A program made the translations under genes and the position numbers. Shown here piece by piece: positions 1-9,769 of a stretch of DNA of 64,000 nt. Source of the stretch: Ephydatia muelleri. Its lineage: Eukaryota; Porifera; Demospongiae; Spongillida; Spongillidae. Numbering within the stretch: the first letter of the stretch is position 1; every line of letters starts with the position of its first letter. Location: contig JABACO010000010.1 of assembly GCA_013339895.1 (NCBI GenBank), positions 5,639,585 to 5,703,584 on the forward strand. The letters run 5' to 3'. Under the pieces are notes generated by a model. That model did no database searches, was not told the DNA's origin, and was given only the letters and a program-made list of their open reading frames with translations.

Positions 1-130
1 GTATGAAGACGTGGGTGGAGATGAGTAGGTGTGGGGATGTGTAGATGTGTAGGTGTGAAGATATGTGTGAGCACACATGACACAGTGTTAGGGCTTACCT
101 GATAGCTTGATGCCCACCACCTTCTCTCCC
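1..130. repeat. G/T-rich imperfect short repeat
   Basis: The first 75 bases are variants of GTGTAGATGTGTAGGTG, a degenerate minisatellite. No gene signal is visible. The left edge is cut by the window, so its full length is unknown. Confidence 0.5.
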
Positions 131-235
131 CACCTTCCCTCCCTACCGACAATCAGACACAACATTTATTCGAGAATACTAATACCTTTCTCTTTGGTGC
201 GAAAAAGTCTTCCTGAGACAAACGCGCACGTGGTC

Positions 236-607
236 TTATGAAGTCGGAGTGTATTCACACCCAAGTAGTTCACTCCAGTGTTTGAGTGGGAGTGACATAA
301 ACTCTGAAGGCAAATGATGGAATGCTAGGTACCCTATGTTATTATCACTCTGATTAATTGGAGTGCTGTCATCCTTTTTTATTAACACTCCAGGTGAGTG
401 TGAGTAATTGCGCCAGAAAAAGCCGGACACAACTGAATACAATTGTACATTTATTTTCATTGCGCGCACCTTTCGATCGACGTTAACCCGGTTTTCTCGT
501 AGACAGTAGCAGACTCTTAAGTCTGCAACGACTGAAGCGCTCTGTTGGGTTGTAGTCTCGTACCCAGACGAAACCCAGTTGTTGGTTATAAGCAGGCAGC
601 TTTTCAT
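236..607 (-). CDS. Unrecognised 123-codon open frame
   Basis: An ATG-started open frame on the minus strand, on the strand of the neighbouring left-arm receptor gene but beyond its stop codon. I see no signal peptide, domain or low-complexity run, and I do not recognise it. It includes the string GTAGTCTCGTACCCAGAC in antisense; a close relative of that string recurs near 34,362, so part of this stretch may be repeat-derived. It may be chance. Confidence 0.2.
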   Translation of the reverse strand: MKSCLLITNNWVSSGYETTTQQSASVVADLRVCYCLRENRVNVDRKVRAMKINVQLYSVVSGFFWRNYSHSPGVLIKKDDSTPINQSDNNIGYLAFHHLPSEFMSLPLKHWSELLGCEYTPTS

Positions 608-799
608 GCGTTAAGTAATTTGTTGAGTTAAATTAATTACAACACTGGATGTGTAATGACGAAAAGTAATTAACTCTTCTCTTGAATTTATCACCTCAAA
701 CGTTTAGTATTAAATTCTTAAATCAGTACCTTTTGCATTAAAAAAATTCACAATATTTATAAAACTTATACAAAATCAAACGGAGCAAGTACATTCTCA
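608..799. other. AT-rich stretch without recognised features
   Basis: AT-rich DNA downstream of the stop codon of the left receptor copy. It could hold that copy's 3' UTR. I see no clear poly(A) signal tied to a transcript and no repeat partner in the right arm, where the matching place is occupied by a retrotransposon. Confidence 0.3.
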
Positions 800-858
800 C
801 TATGGATGTCCGAGATAGCTGGTAATGAGTAGCCCAACACATACAGCAATTACAATTA
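800..858 (-). CDS. Left receptor copy, last exon: shortened transmembrane segment
   Basis: The acceptor AG lies just above 858, and a phase-1 exon reads VIVIAVCVGLLITSYLGHP then TAG. The partner exon at 58,854-58,949 codes for about 24 hydrophobic residues followed by CCFKKKL, a normal membrane anchor with stop-transfer charges. Here the hydrophobic run is about 15 residues with no basic tail, so anchoring is doubtful. The product could be secreted, or the copy could be decaying; the damaged FN3 exon favours decay. Confidence 0.6.
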
Positions 859-912
859 CTGGAAAAGAAAGGTAAAATGAAGCTAGTACACTGTCATCAA
901 GTAAGAACTAAC

Positions 913-1014
913 CAGTACCATAGATATGTACTGCACTAGTAGTATTGTTGCTGGCAGGTGTAGAAGATGTATTTCCTGCTGCTGGAATTGTTTGGTTTGG
1001 GGGAGATGCCACAT
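913..1014 (-). CDS. Left receptor copy, Ser/Thr/Asn-rich stalk exon
   Basis: A 102-bp phase 1-1 exon with clear acceptor (TTTCTTCAG) and donor (GTTAGT). It codes for a Thr/Ser/Asn-rich linker with several N-glycosylation sequons (NTS, NTT), ending SAVHIYGT. It matches the 93-bp exon at 58,706-58,798 and carries three extra codons near its start (ASP after DV). It would be the membrane-proximal stalk between the FN3 domain and the membrane segment. Confidence 0.7.
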
Positions 1015-1192
1015 CTGAAGAAATATAAATGTGCAAGTAATGATGTTCATGCATATGTACTTGAAGTATGGTACAGAGCATTCTCTACAAATTAGGCCAA
1101 TATTTCTCTAACAACATAGGTCAGTGAATGTTACATATTCACATTTATATTACACATGCAGTCATGTAGTGTACTGCACTTAATTTCCTAAC

Positions 1193-1544
1193 CTGTTGGT
1201 GATCTCCTTTGAAGCTCAAGAGTACATGTAGTTGCATTCCCATTTCCAGCTCCATTGACAGCAAACAATGTAAACTCCACTGCATCATTATAGTCCAACA
1301 TGGTTGTATTTCCATTTCCATCAGTTTTGAAAAATGGATCCATTAGATCAAGTGAGTAGTTACAAGATGCCAAAGGTAGTTGGATTATTGAATGTCTTTG
1401 TGCCATTTGTAAGATTGTTACTTAGAACATAATGGGAAATGGTGGGAGGGGTTGAAACTTGAAGAGAATCAGGTGCTACCCAGGTTAGGCTCACAGAATT
1501 GTTTAAGACATTCATTTTCAAATCATTTGGTGGTGGCAGGATGC
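1193..1544 (-). pseudogene. Left receptor copy, FN3 exon with frame break
   Basis: Homologous to the intact 354-bp exon at 58,181-58,534. It keeps the FN3 core (VSLTWVAPDSLQVSTPPTIS, NGTKTFNNPTT, FTLFAVNGAGNGN). Counting bases, this copy lacks the 8-base word ATGCAACC next to the NNPTT codons and has a 6-base gain at DGNGNTT, so it is 352 bp and the frame changes inside the domain. Splice sites are intact. The FN3 domain cannot be made complete from this exon, which marks the left copy as a probable pseudogene. Confidence 0.75.
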
Positions 1545-1732
1545 CTAAATGTGGTGAGAAAATAATACTGGTATGTAATGTGTATGACACAAATGACCAT
1601 CTAGAGAAATTGGCAGTCAAATGGATATGACTGAATGTTAATTTGACCTGTTGTATTCCCCCAATGCAGAACCAACTACTACTAATCATAATTATAATGA
1701 ACAGACAAAAGTATATATTATCAGAACTGTAC

Positions 1733-2047
1733 CTTGAAGGAATAGTTTCACTGGATCACTTGACTGAGGGTTAAATAATGAATCCTGCACTATGCAGATC
1801 ACTGTAATGTTGTTGTTAGCTTTGGTGGTTGGAACAATGAGCTGAGAGGACACAGTAATTCCATCTGATGATGAGATGAAGGGTGTGCATTGTATTCCTT
1901 TATTGAGTACATATACTTCACCAGTAGTATATCCATCAACTCTCCAGAAAAGTAATGTTCCATTTCCAGAGCAGTTGAATGTAAATGTTGATGCATTGTT
2001 CTCAAATATTGTGTAGTCATGAAATGGTGAGATGATAACATTGGCAC
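1733..2047 (-). CDS. Left receptor copy, Ig-like domain exon
   Basis: A 315-bp phase 1-1 exon, open throughout, encoding one Ig-like domain: ANVIISPF, the first cysteine in FTFNCSGNGT, the tryptophan in LLFWRVDG, and the second cysteine in NITVICIVQD. Its length equals that of the partner at 57,706-58,020. Phase 1 borders are the usual arrangement for extracellular Ig exons. The reading frame joins the signal-peptide exon at 3,339-3,390 and the FN3 exon downstream. Confidence 0.8.
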
Positions 2048-3338
2048 CTGTAGTGTTTGCAATTCAAAATTTTTATAAATATAATATAGCTATCCAAGAT
2101 TAGTGAAATAAAGTAAAGAGGCATTTGTATACAAATGCAATTTACTTGGTCTTACAACAACAAACACTATGCCTTCGACATTCAGATCAATTGGTGCTGA
2201 TCAGGTATATGCTTAGTGTGTTTGTCTATTTAGGAACACATTACATATTTAGACAGGCAGTTCTAACAGGTGTGAACAAAAAAACATTCCACCCAGCAGT
2301 TAATACATGCATTTCCTGTTTGCTAAAAGAATGAAATAATACAGGACATGTGCACCACCCAGAATGTTATTACTAGATATATGCACATATAAATCAAGTG
2401 TTTGAATGTCATGTGGGAGGAGAAATTTAAAGAAGGAAGTGAGGTGTGCAGGTATTCAATGTGCATGCTGTGTCATTCATTAATACTGCAGAGGAAAGAA
2501 GTCTGGAAACCTGATCATAACATTATCGGGGTCCTAGCCACACGTATGGTTAATTTTTATGTAGAGGCATTAAATTAACGTATTTATCAGGACAGTCAGG
2601 AGATAGTTTGAAATGTTTGTAATATACTATAGTGCATTATGCTTATAAACATCATAGTGTTCCAGCTACAATACCAAGGATGTATGACTTCAGTTAACAA
2701 ATCCTAATGTTCAGTGTACACGATCTGTAATAATCATTGTGCTGATTAGCTACACATGCATATGCTGAGTTTGGATTAGAAGAACATATTGTAAGGCTAT
2801 TGATGTGAGGATACAGTGTATACATGTATGAATCCTCTTTTTCTCTTAAAAATCCTGTAAAGGTCATTTGAGACTTGATCAAGGAGCCTACATAACAAGG
2901 AATTTTACTGTCTCAACCCATTTGGCAGATTAACCATCGAAAACAACAGCTAGAACTGTAATAGTACATGATGAATCATGTCTACAAGACTTATTGCTCG
3001 GGTTCAGTAAATTTATTTAGAATGTGATCAATACATTAGTACAATAAAGCTTTAAATATTGAAAATACATGACAAATTCCATGTAGAAAGTACTGCATAT
3101 GGGATCGTTTCCACAAAAAGGGCGTAACATAGTACTTGCATTGAAATGTATGGCTAATAAACAAATTCAGAGCCTTACAACTCCTTGAAAGATACTACGA
3201 TTCTTAAAAAGCAGAGGACTATTTCAGAGTTCTTGAATATAAGGAAATTGAAATCTTTGTGGAACGATTCCATATGCATAATAATATAATAATTTTCATA
3301 AATCCATACTGTACCAATGACACAATAATCACACTTAC
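2048..3338 (-). other. Intron between signal-peptide and Ig exons (left copy)
   Basis: Non-coding, AT-rich, with many stops on both strands. Parts match the intron at 56,363-57,705 in reverse orientation, for example the stretch near 3,130-3,180 against that near 56,996-57,040. The homology therefore covers the intron as well as the exons, pointing to DNA-level duplication rather than retroposition. Confidence 0.6.
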
Positions 3339-3390
3339 CAACGCCTGATAGTATCACCAGAAGCATCATAAACACCCTCACCAGAGGCAT
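3339..3390 (-). CDS. Left receptor copy, first coding exon: signal peptide
   Basis: It reads MPLVRVFMMLLVILSGV and ends in phase 1 at a GTAAGT donor. The short N-region with one Arg, hydrophobic core and small residues fit a secretory signal peptide. The partner at 56,308-56,362 starts MMPMVRLFMMLLMIPSG. The purine tract begins only about 10 bases upstream of this ATG. An alternative is that this is an internal exon of a longer gene. Confidence 0.65.
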
Positions 3391-3400
3391 CACGCTTTTG

Positions 3401-4275
3401 CCTCCTCCACCTCCTTTCTCTCCTCCACCGCCTTCTCTCCTCCACCTCCTTTCTCTCCTCCACCTCCTTTCTCTCCTCCACCTCCGTTCTCTCCTCCACC
3501 TCCTTTCTCTCCTCCCCTCCTTTCTCTCCTCCCCTCCTTTCTCTCCTCCACCTCCTTCTCTCCTCCCACCTCCATTTCTCTCCTCCACCTCCTTTCTCTC
3601 CTCCACCTCCTTTCTCTCCTCCACCTCCTTTCTCTCCTCCACCTCCTTCTCTCCTCCACCTCCTTTCTCCTCCACCTCCTTTCTCTCCTCCACCTCCTTT
3701 CTCTCCTCCACCTCCTTTCGCTCCTCCCCCTCTTTCTCCTCCTCCACCTCCTTTCTCTCCTCCACCTCCTTTCTCTCCTCCACCTCCTTTCTCCCTCCAC
3801 CTCCTTTCTCTCCTCCACCTCCTTTCTCTCCTCCCACCTCCTTTCTCTCCTCCACCTCCTTTCTCTCCTCCCCTCCTTTCTCTCCTCCCTCCTTTCTCTC
3901 CTCCACCTCCTTTCTCTCCTCCCACCTCCTTTCTCTCCTCCACCTCCTTCTCTCCTCCCCTCCTTTCTCTCCTCCCCTCTTTCTCTCCTCCCCCGTCCTT
4001 CTCCTTCTCTCCTCCCCTCCTTTCTCTCCTCTCCTCCTCCTTCTCTCCTCACCTCCTTTCTCTCTCCCCTCTCTTTCTCTCCTCCATCCTTCTCTCTCCC
4101 TTTCTCCTTTCTTTCCTCCATCCCTTTCTCTCCTCCTCCTTGCTCTCCTCTACCTTCCTTCTCTCTCTTCTCCTCCACCTCCTTCTCTCCCCCACCTCCC
4201 CTTCCTACCTCCTGTCTCTCCTCCACCTCTCTTCTCTCCTCCACCTCCCCCTTTCTCTCCTCCACCTCCTTCTAT
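3401..4275 (-). repeat. Purine minisatellite, left copy (pyrimidine on plus strand)
   Basis: Almost pure C/T on the plus strand. On the minus strand it is a degenerate array of an 18-base unit, GGAGGTGGAGGAGAGAAA, with losses such as GGAGGGGAGAGAAA. All minus frames stay open and read (EVEERK)n, GGGGEKG or RRERRW repeats, a consequence of near-absence of T rather than coding. The purine strand is the sense strand of the receptor copy, as for the two right-arm tracts. Long mirror-like purine runs of this kind can form triplex DNA. Confidence 0.9.
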
Positions 4276-4740
4276 TCCTCCACATACTTGCTATCCTCTA
4301 CTTTCTTTCTCTTCTCCTTTCGCGTACCCAAACTTCTTTCTCTTCTACCACCTCCTTTCTCTCCATCCTCCTCCTCCCTTGCACTTGCAGCCCTAAATTG
4401 GTTTGAGAGGACACTTATTGGAAAATACTACAAGATTTTGACCCTTGTAGATTTATGCATGTACATGCACCATAAGAACTTCAAGTGGTAACGCTGAGAA
4501 TTACATTGACTACTAATTATCAACACTATTTCTGTATGTGACAAACGTATTTTGGTGCATCTATCAAATCGCATCACCTTCTAGTCATGTAATAAAGCTT
4601 CCCAATTTGCCATAATCCTTGCTAGTCCTGCCTTAGGATTGTAATGATTTCTGCCTTTTTATTTCTTTACACAACTTTCAGCTAGAGGATGATGTGAGTG
4701 TGTAGTAAATAGCCTTGCATGCGCTGTGTTGAATATTGCC
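4276..4740. other. Degenerate tract edge and unassigned DNA
   Basis: The tract fades into C/T-rich DNA up to about 4,390, then ordinary AT-rich sequence. No exon or mobile-element end is visible. The right arm holds SRCR exons at the equivalent place; none are seen here. Confidence 0.4.
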
Positions 4741-5330
4741 ATGGGAGGTGCAAGATTACTGCCACCATTTCAATTCGCTTTGATCCGTTAATTTGGTACG
4801 ATTATCATGCGAAGTGTGATATCTTCTCTTAATCGACCTGCATACATGTAAACACACTGCCTGGAGGCCAATACGTGGTGGATCTGATACGCCAGACAAA
4901 CACAAATGGTTGAAGATTGAAAATGATAACCATGAGGAGCAATAACATACCCAGGTACATGTATGACTACAGTGTACATGCACTTCACATGTACATGGTT
5001 CCAATTACTGCTCTCCTCCTATATTTACACTTCAGACTATTTCTAATTATTCATTAGCAGAAGAAAAGCTGCGGTCTGCTATCAAACTAACCCAACATAG
5101 CTTTGCACGTCCTGATGAGGTACATTAGTTAAATACATGTACATTTGTATATTGAATAAAGGTCTGTACAGGTACAGGTACATGTGTACTACTGTATGTA
5201 AAAGAGCTCATACATGTATTTCACCTCCATAGGATCAGAGGAGAGAGATATGTATACAACATCTCTCAATTAGTTCACAAGTTTGCAGCATTTAAAGGTG
5301 CAGTAGCCAAGAGGTTAGCTTAGTTTAAGG
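4740..5330 (+). pseudogene. Extra plus-strand copy of two receptor-series exons
   Basis: This segment runs on the plus strand although its arm is otherwise minus. It repeats the tail of the exon at 43,169-43,360 (SDTPDKHKWLKIENDN, with a TAA soon after) and the exon at 43,429-43,512 (LRSAIKLTQHSFARPDE, near 5,033-5,119), plus downstream intron to about 5,310. With the minus-strand copy at 6,660-7,215 it forms a small inverted repeat nested in the left arm. Confidence 0.65.
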
Positions 5331-5930
5331 TGGAGAATGGGTCAGAACAAACATGTCTATCAAAATGTATTGTGGATTGGGAGAACGAAATGCAGGTTGC
5401 AAGCAGCACGAATCTAGCAGGAAATTTTGCACCCCTCTAACAAACACTACAAATTTGTAGCGATTTGAATGCACCGCACCTACTTAAAGATGTGGAGATT
5501 TTGACTCTGATAGAATATCGGACCTTGCAATGTTGGCACTATGCTTGTGCATGACATCAATTGAATACATTTTCACATAGAGAAATTGTGTAGTACAAAG
5601 TGTTGATATTAGGAAGTCGATAGCATTAACCGATGGTAAGTTATAACAATTTGAGTTTTATGAAATTTATAAATCCACAAGGGTCAAGATCTCATAGATA
5701 GTTCCCTAAATAAATTCCCCCTCTTTTAGGCCTCAGCACAGCACCTAATATCTCAACAGACATGCAGTCTACTCACGGGTGAGGTTTGAGGGCATGTCTG
5801 GCTTATTGCACACCTGGTAACATCTCTAGTGTACGATGGACCCTAGCAGCAGTTATTTGAGTTATCAACAATGTGGGTACATGGCATCAATCCTAGACTA
5901 GCACAGGACCAGGTAAATGGCTCTGTAACG
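5331..5930. other. Unassigned spacer with possible decayed SINE
   Basis: Homology to the other exon-series copies stops at about 5,315. The following 200 bases have a weak tRNA-like look: TAGCCAAGAGG resembles a pol III A box, and GGTTGCAAGC about 90 bases on resembles a weak B box. No flanking repeat or tail confirms a SINE. The rest shows nothing I can name. Confidence 0.2.
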
Positions 5931-5933
5931 TAC

Positions 5934-6165
5934 CTAGGTGTGAAGGTGAGGTACCTGCCTCAACAACCATCACATCACCACACTGCTCCACCATTTGACC
6001 CTGTCCTTGGACCACTTCAATCATAGCTTCATCCATGCTAGCTTGCTCTCCTCCAGTAGCAACATTGCCAGAAACAATAGCCTCTTGGTCCAGGAGCCCG
6101 TCATCTGAGTCCAATGGCCGGGGGACCTGGTCCATCAAACCAATGGGTGGTATTTCGACATGTGT
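5934..6165 (-). pseudogene. Left copy of acidic exon (partner 45,982-46,210)
   Basis: It reads GLMDQVPRPLDSDDGLLDQE, then GGEQASMDEAMIEVV and VVEAGTSPSHLG, ending at a GTACGT donor, closely matching the right-arm exon. The acceptor present on the right (TGTTGCAG) is deleted or altered here, so normal splicing into the exon is unlikely. Function unknown; the chain is acidic with no membrane or cysteine motif. Confidence 0.6.
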
Positions 6166-6317
6166 GTCAGGAAGTGAAAGGCACAGTGCAGTAACAGTAC
6201 AGGGTGACATTAGAGGTTCACTCCTGTTGCTTAATTAATGATTGGAACTACATGTAAATTCTTCTACAGAAAATCACATTAATACTCGTACTATACTAAT
6301 ATTAATACTATACTCAC

Positions 6318-6419
6318 CTCATCAGTATGGACATGAGGATGTTGGGATGGTTTGGTATGCATCTCTTCTTCCACTGGTGGGAGGGGAGGGGGATGACTGT
6401 CTATCTGTTGCCTCACTCC
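6318..6419 (-). CDS. Left copy of proline-rich exon
   Basis: A 102-bp phase 0-0 exon with acceptor CTGTAG and donor GTGAGT. It codes GVRQQIDSHPPPLPPVEEEM then HTKPSQHPHVHTDE. It is the same length as 43,963-44,064 with a few substitutions. The PPPLPP core is the type of short proline motif bound by SH3 or WW domains, which would place it on the cytoplasmic side; that is inference. Confidence 0.65.
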
Positions 6420-6864
6420 CTACAGAAAGAGAAGTACACCTCCTTAACATCTCAAACTTGATATATATACAGTATGTACATGTACAATACACTCCAATAC
6501 ATGCACACTGTACCTGTACTTGCACATTGATACTGTTAGGCTCAGATGATGTCAGGCTCCCTGTCTTGTGTTTGGTTTGTAGGAGAGTTGCATCTGCATG
6601 CCCATGTATATGAACAAGTATGATGTCATTACAGATGTGTTTTCATTATGACATCATCAAAGTTGCACTGCACCTTTAACTGCATTGAATGCTGCAAACT
6701 TGTGAACTAATTGAGAGATGTTGTATACATGTACCTCTTTCCTCTGAACCTATGGAAGTGGAATACATGTACATGAACTCTTTTACATACAGTAGTACAC
6801 ATGTACCTGTACAGACCTTTACACAATATACATGTACAAATGTACATGTATTTAACTAATGTAC

Positions 6865-6948
6865 CTCATCAGGTCGTGCAAAGCTATGTTGGGGTAGTTT
6901 GATAGCAGACCGCAGCTTTTCTTCTGCTAATGAATCATTAGACATAGA
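6865..6948 (-). CDS. Left copy of short helical exon
   Basis: An 84-bp phase 0-0 exon reading MSNDSLAEEKLRSAIK then LPQHSFARPDE, flanked by AG and GT. Its partners are 43,429-43,512 (right arm) and a plus-strand copy near 5,033-5,119. All three are open. The exon has predicted helical, charged composition and no recognised domain. Confidence 0.65.
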
Positions 6949-7047
6949 CTGATGTGTAAATATACACTGTAGGAGGGGAGCAGTAATTGGAACCATGTAC
7001 ATGTGAAGTGTATGTACATGTAGTCATACATGTGTATGTTGTTGCAC

Positions 7048-7215
7048 CTCATTGTTGCCATTTTCAGTCTTCAACAAATTGTATTTGTCTGGTGTATCAG
7101 ATCCACCTGCACTGTCTTTGCGTATCTGTGAGAATACTATCTCTTCAAAGTGGGTACTGAAGTATCCAATGTGCTTGTTTGGTGACATTATCTTCTGTAC
7201 TGTTTTTCCTGAATC
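7048..7215 (-). CDS. Left copy of charged exon DSGKTVQK
   Basis: Open phase-0 exon starting DSGKTVQKIMSPNKHIG and ending LLKTENGNNE. The partner at 43,169-43,360 extends eight codons further to a CAG|GTATG donor. Here that donor reads CATGTATG, so a donor at AATGAG|GTGCAA is the nearest alternative. It is a charged soluble segment, unrecognised. Confidence 0.6.
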
Positions 7216-7537
7216 CTAAAGGGCACATGAAAACAAATTCACTAACTGGAAAAGTGAAACAACTAACCCAAATTGATGGAATAAACTTTGCTTTATGCAA
7301 ACAGTCTCTCTTAACAAAATAATCACTGCACATTTCAAAGGGACCTCCATGGACATGCATGTAATGTACGCATGTTCAGTACATGCAAATCCATTGTACA
7401 GTGAGTGCCTACATGTACATGTATTAAGTTACACAGATATAGGCATCCATGCAAAGTGTTCATGTCCACATACATGTACATGCAAACTTAAGTTTCATTT
7501 GCAAAGTCAGCATAATGTTTACATTAAATATTGAATG

Positions 7538-7697
7538 CTAATAACTAGCCTTTAGTAGTTTCTCGTTGATTTTTCCCTTCCCTGTCATTACACCTCCATT
7601 ATCTTCCATCATCAAGTCAATTAATGACTTCATTTCATCAGTTCTTGCTAATGCCTCTGTCCTGATACTCTTAAGCTGGAATGCTAGTCTCATGTAC
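7538..7697 (-). CDS. Left copy of helix exon 2 (EALARTDEM)
   Basis: The exon opens at a CACACAG acceptor in phase 2, reads YMRLAFQLKSIRTEALARTD then EMKSLIDLMMEDNGGVMTGK, and runs to TAG after KASY. The partner at 42,733-42,889 has the same stop. Related helix exons end TTGACAG|GTAAATG. Here the same place reads ATGACAGGGAAG, so that donor is missing in both arms. Either this is a terminal exon or splicing uses GGT|GTAATG a few bases earlier. Confidence 0.6.
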
Positions 7698-7699
7698 CT

Positions 7700-8757
7700 G
7701 TGTGAAAGTAATAAACATCTCCATGTAATGAACAACAGATTGCAAATGTTATACAATACATGATTGTATGTACATGTACATGTACAACAGCCAAGCATTA
7801 GTGTATACATACAAGTGCATATACATGTAGACAGTATTAGGCTATTTCTCAATGTGTCTCATTTAGAGAAACTTTTTTGTTTATGAGTTGAGATTATTAC
7901 CTGTATGTAAGAATGTCAAATATTAGCTTACAAAGTCAAGTGATTCGTAAGTTATGAGGTGAGAAAAAGTTGACCGCAAATGTACATATGTAAGCAATGC
8001 CATTTATCATACTTGCAATGTAGCAGTAGGGACTATTTTTGAACCATGCACAGCTGACGTCAATGGCTATCATGTTGTTTAAAAAACATGGCTCCACAAT
8101 ACTACAAACCAAATGCACATACCATTTTTCAAGGATATTTATCATCACTATTTAAAATGGATACTTTTTTTTACAAGAATAGAAGAAAAACTGTGGGCTC
8201 TCTGCTCTTTTTAATTGGAAGGTAGAACGCAAAGGCATTATTGTGCCTACTGTAGTTCTTCTTGTCAGAGCTAAGGCTATAATTAAGCACTAACAAAATA
8301 TAGCATTGGCCGCAAGTAATTAATATAACTTGATGTGGTTCTCTCTAACAACAAAAGGGCAGCTTGACAGAAAGCCTGCATGCACACAATGGCAGGCTTG
8401 CACTGGTTTTGCTTTGCAATTATAATGTACTGTAACTATTCGACTGTCTTGCTTACATTTCTTCATCATCTGAATCTGAATAGTATGCGAAATGACGTCT
8501 AAATTTTTCCTTCATTGCTACGATCCCCTAAGCTGTCATAGTAAGACGAGAACTTCTTTGGAGGTTTCTACAATTTGAGGCTTGTTCCAATCACTCTGAT
8601 GAAGAAGATTTCATCATTGCATTTGACTTCCAAACATAAGTTGTGCCCTTTAAGTTGTGCCCATATAAAGCTTACAGGTTGCCAGGTACACATGCATCCA
8701 GTGATTCTTTCTGGACACCAATATATGTACTCGACTGTGATATAATGACTATTTCAG
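7700..8757. other. Non-coding left-arm DNA with the empty LINE-like site
   Basis: No exon is seen. Much of it pairs in reverse with 39,660-40,300 and 42,549-42,700. At about 7,890 the left arm runs straight through the place where the right arm is split by the 2.3-kb element at 40,289-42,543, so it is the unoccupied target. The stretch 8,000-8,150 has no partner I can see. Confidence 0.55.
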
Positions 8758-8995
8758 AAACTCGCTTCTTGCCGGACACCCTGGGGATGTGAGAACATCT
8801 TCTGCTGCCACAATCAATGTAAATGTAAGCACGCCTGAAGAGGATCGTAATAACTCCACCATGAGTGATCCCATTGATGAAGCTCCACCATTGTCTGATG
8901 AAACCCAACCCCCTGATGAAGCTAGTGTAGATGCATAAATGCCTAATAGTGCAGAGGATTGTTTTGATGCAGCCAGCCTTACAAAGTAATCACAA
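8758..8995 (+). pseudogene. Left copy of the opposite-strand acidic exon
   Basis: It runs on the plus strand, against the rest of the left-arm exons. It reads NSLLAGHPGDVRTSSAATIN, EEDRNNSTMSDPIDEAPP, then hits an in-frame TAA at 8,936-8,938 where the partner (39,392-39,635) has GAGGCACAA-type codons. A 6-base loss near the end removes the ASEF codons. It keeps a TTTCAG acceptor. Broken copy of an unrecognised acidic, Pro/Ser-rich protein segment. Confidence 0.65.
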
Positions 8996-9215
8996 ATAGT
9001 GACATGTGAATTAATTATGTGTCTAATCTCACACATGTACTTCATACATGTACATGTACTTAGATTCTTTGCATCGTGCAATGCATGCAAGCACATTATA
9101 CAGTTTGATACAGTATACATATGAAATGCTCAAGTTGGTTCCCTATATGTGTACACAGCTCTGCACATTGACATACAGTGTAGTCACATGCAGTACACCA
9201 GTTGCAAGGTCTTAC

Positions 9216-9276
9216 CGTGTACTATGACGTATGAGGTACATGAACTGTAGAAGTCCATGTGAGGACTTACTGGTCT
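9216..9276 (-). CDS. Left cassette exon A2 (TSKSSHGL)
   Basis: A 61-bp exon, phase 1 to 2, with acceptor ACACAG and donor GTAAGA. It reads TSKSSHGLLQFMYLIRHST. The partner 39,110-39,185 has five more codons (SKEQL). The gap is a multiple of three, so the frame survives. It belongs to a family of very short exons that alternate with helix exons. Confidence 0.6.
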
Positions 9277-9645
9277 CTGTGTGTAGTGCAAGTAACGATA
9301 AAACAGTCAATAATGGCTAAAGACAAATAAAATATATATAGATGGCAAAATTAATTGCACCTGAGTGTAGAGAAGCCACAAAACTGACATGATTGAACAT
9401 GATTCAATAGTCCATTTTCTGTTTGTTTCATATGATGTATGCTGCCAAAAGAAAAGCTAGTCCATTGTGTAAATTCACGTAAGCCTACAAATCAATATGT
9501 AGATGCATCACATATTTTGCATCCTTAATTATATTCAGCACTTACACTGTAGCTTAAATGCAAATAATCAATTTAAGTCAGTATAGCTGAATCTGAAGTC
9601 TACTGTAGACTGATATATGTTCTTCACTATCCAATCGTCATTTAC

Positions 9646-9761
9646 CTGTCAATAAACCTTCCTTCTGTTCCATCATGAAATCAGTTTCAGCTTTCTCTAG
9701 CACATCCTTCCCTTCATACACCTTGGTGCTGCTATCCAGAATATCCAACTGTAGTTCTTTG
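9646..9761 (-). CDS. Left cassette helix exon H1
   Basis: A 116-bp exon, phase 2 to 1: KELQLDILDSSTKVYEGKD then VLEKAETDFMMEQKEGLLT, ending ACAG|GTAAATG. The partner 38,657-38,787 has five extra codons. The charged, heptad-like pattern suggests an amphipathic helix. The phases fit exon A2 downstream. Confidence 0.6.
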
Positions 9762-9769
9762 CTGCTGTG

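Noticed and set aside
3390-4396. Several open frames of 200-330 codons on both strands (Glu/Lys/Arg-rich or Ser/Pro/Leu-rich).
   Set aside because: They are translations of an A/G minisatellite that almost lacks T; every frame is open for that reason, and no splice or start context favours one.
5295-5405. tRNA-derived SINE suggested by A-box- and B-box-like words.
   Set aside because: Spacing is too long for a tRNA (about 90 bases), there is no 3' tail or flanking duplication, and no second copy here.
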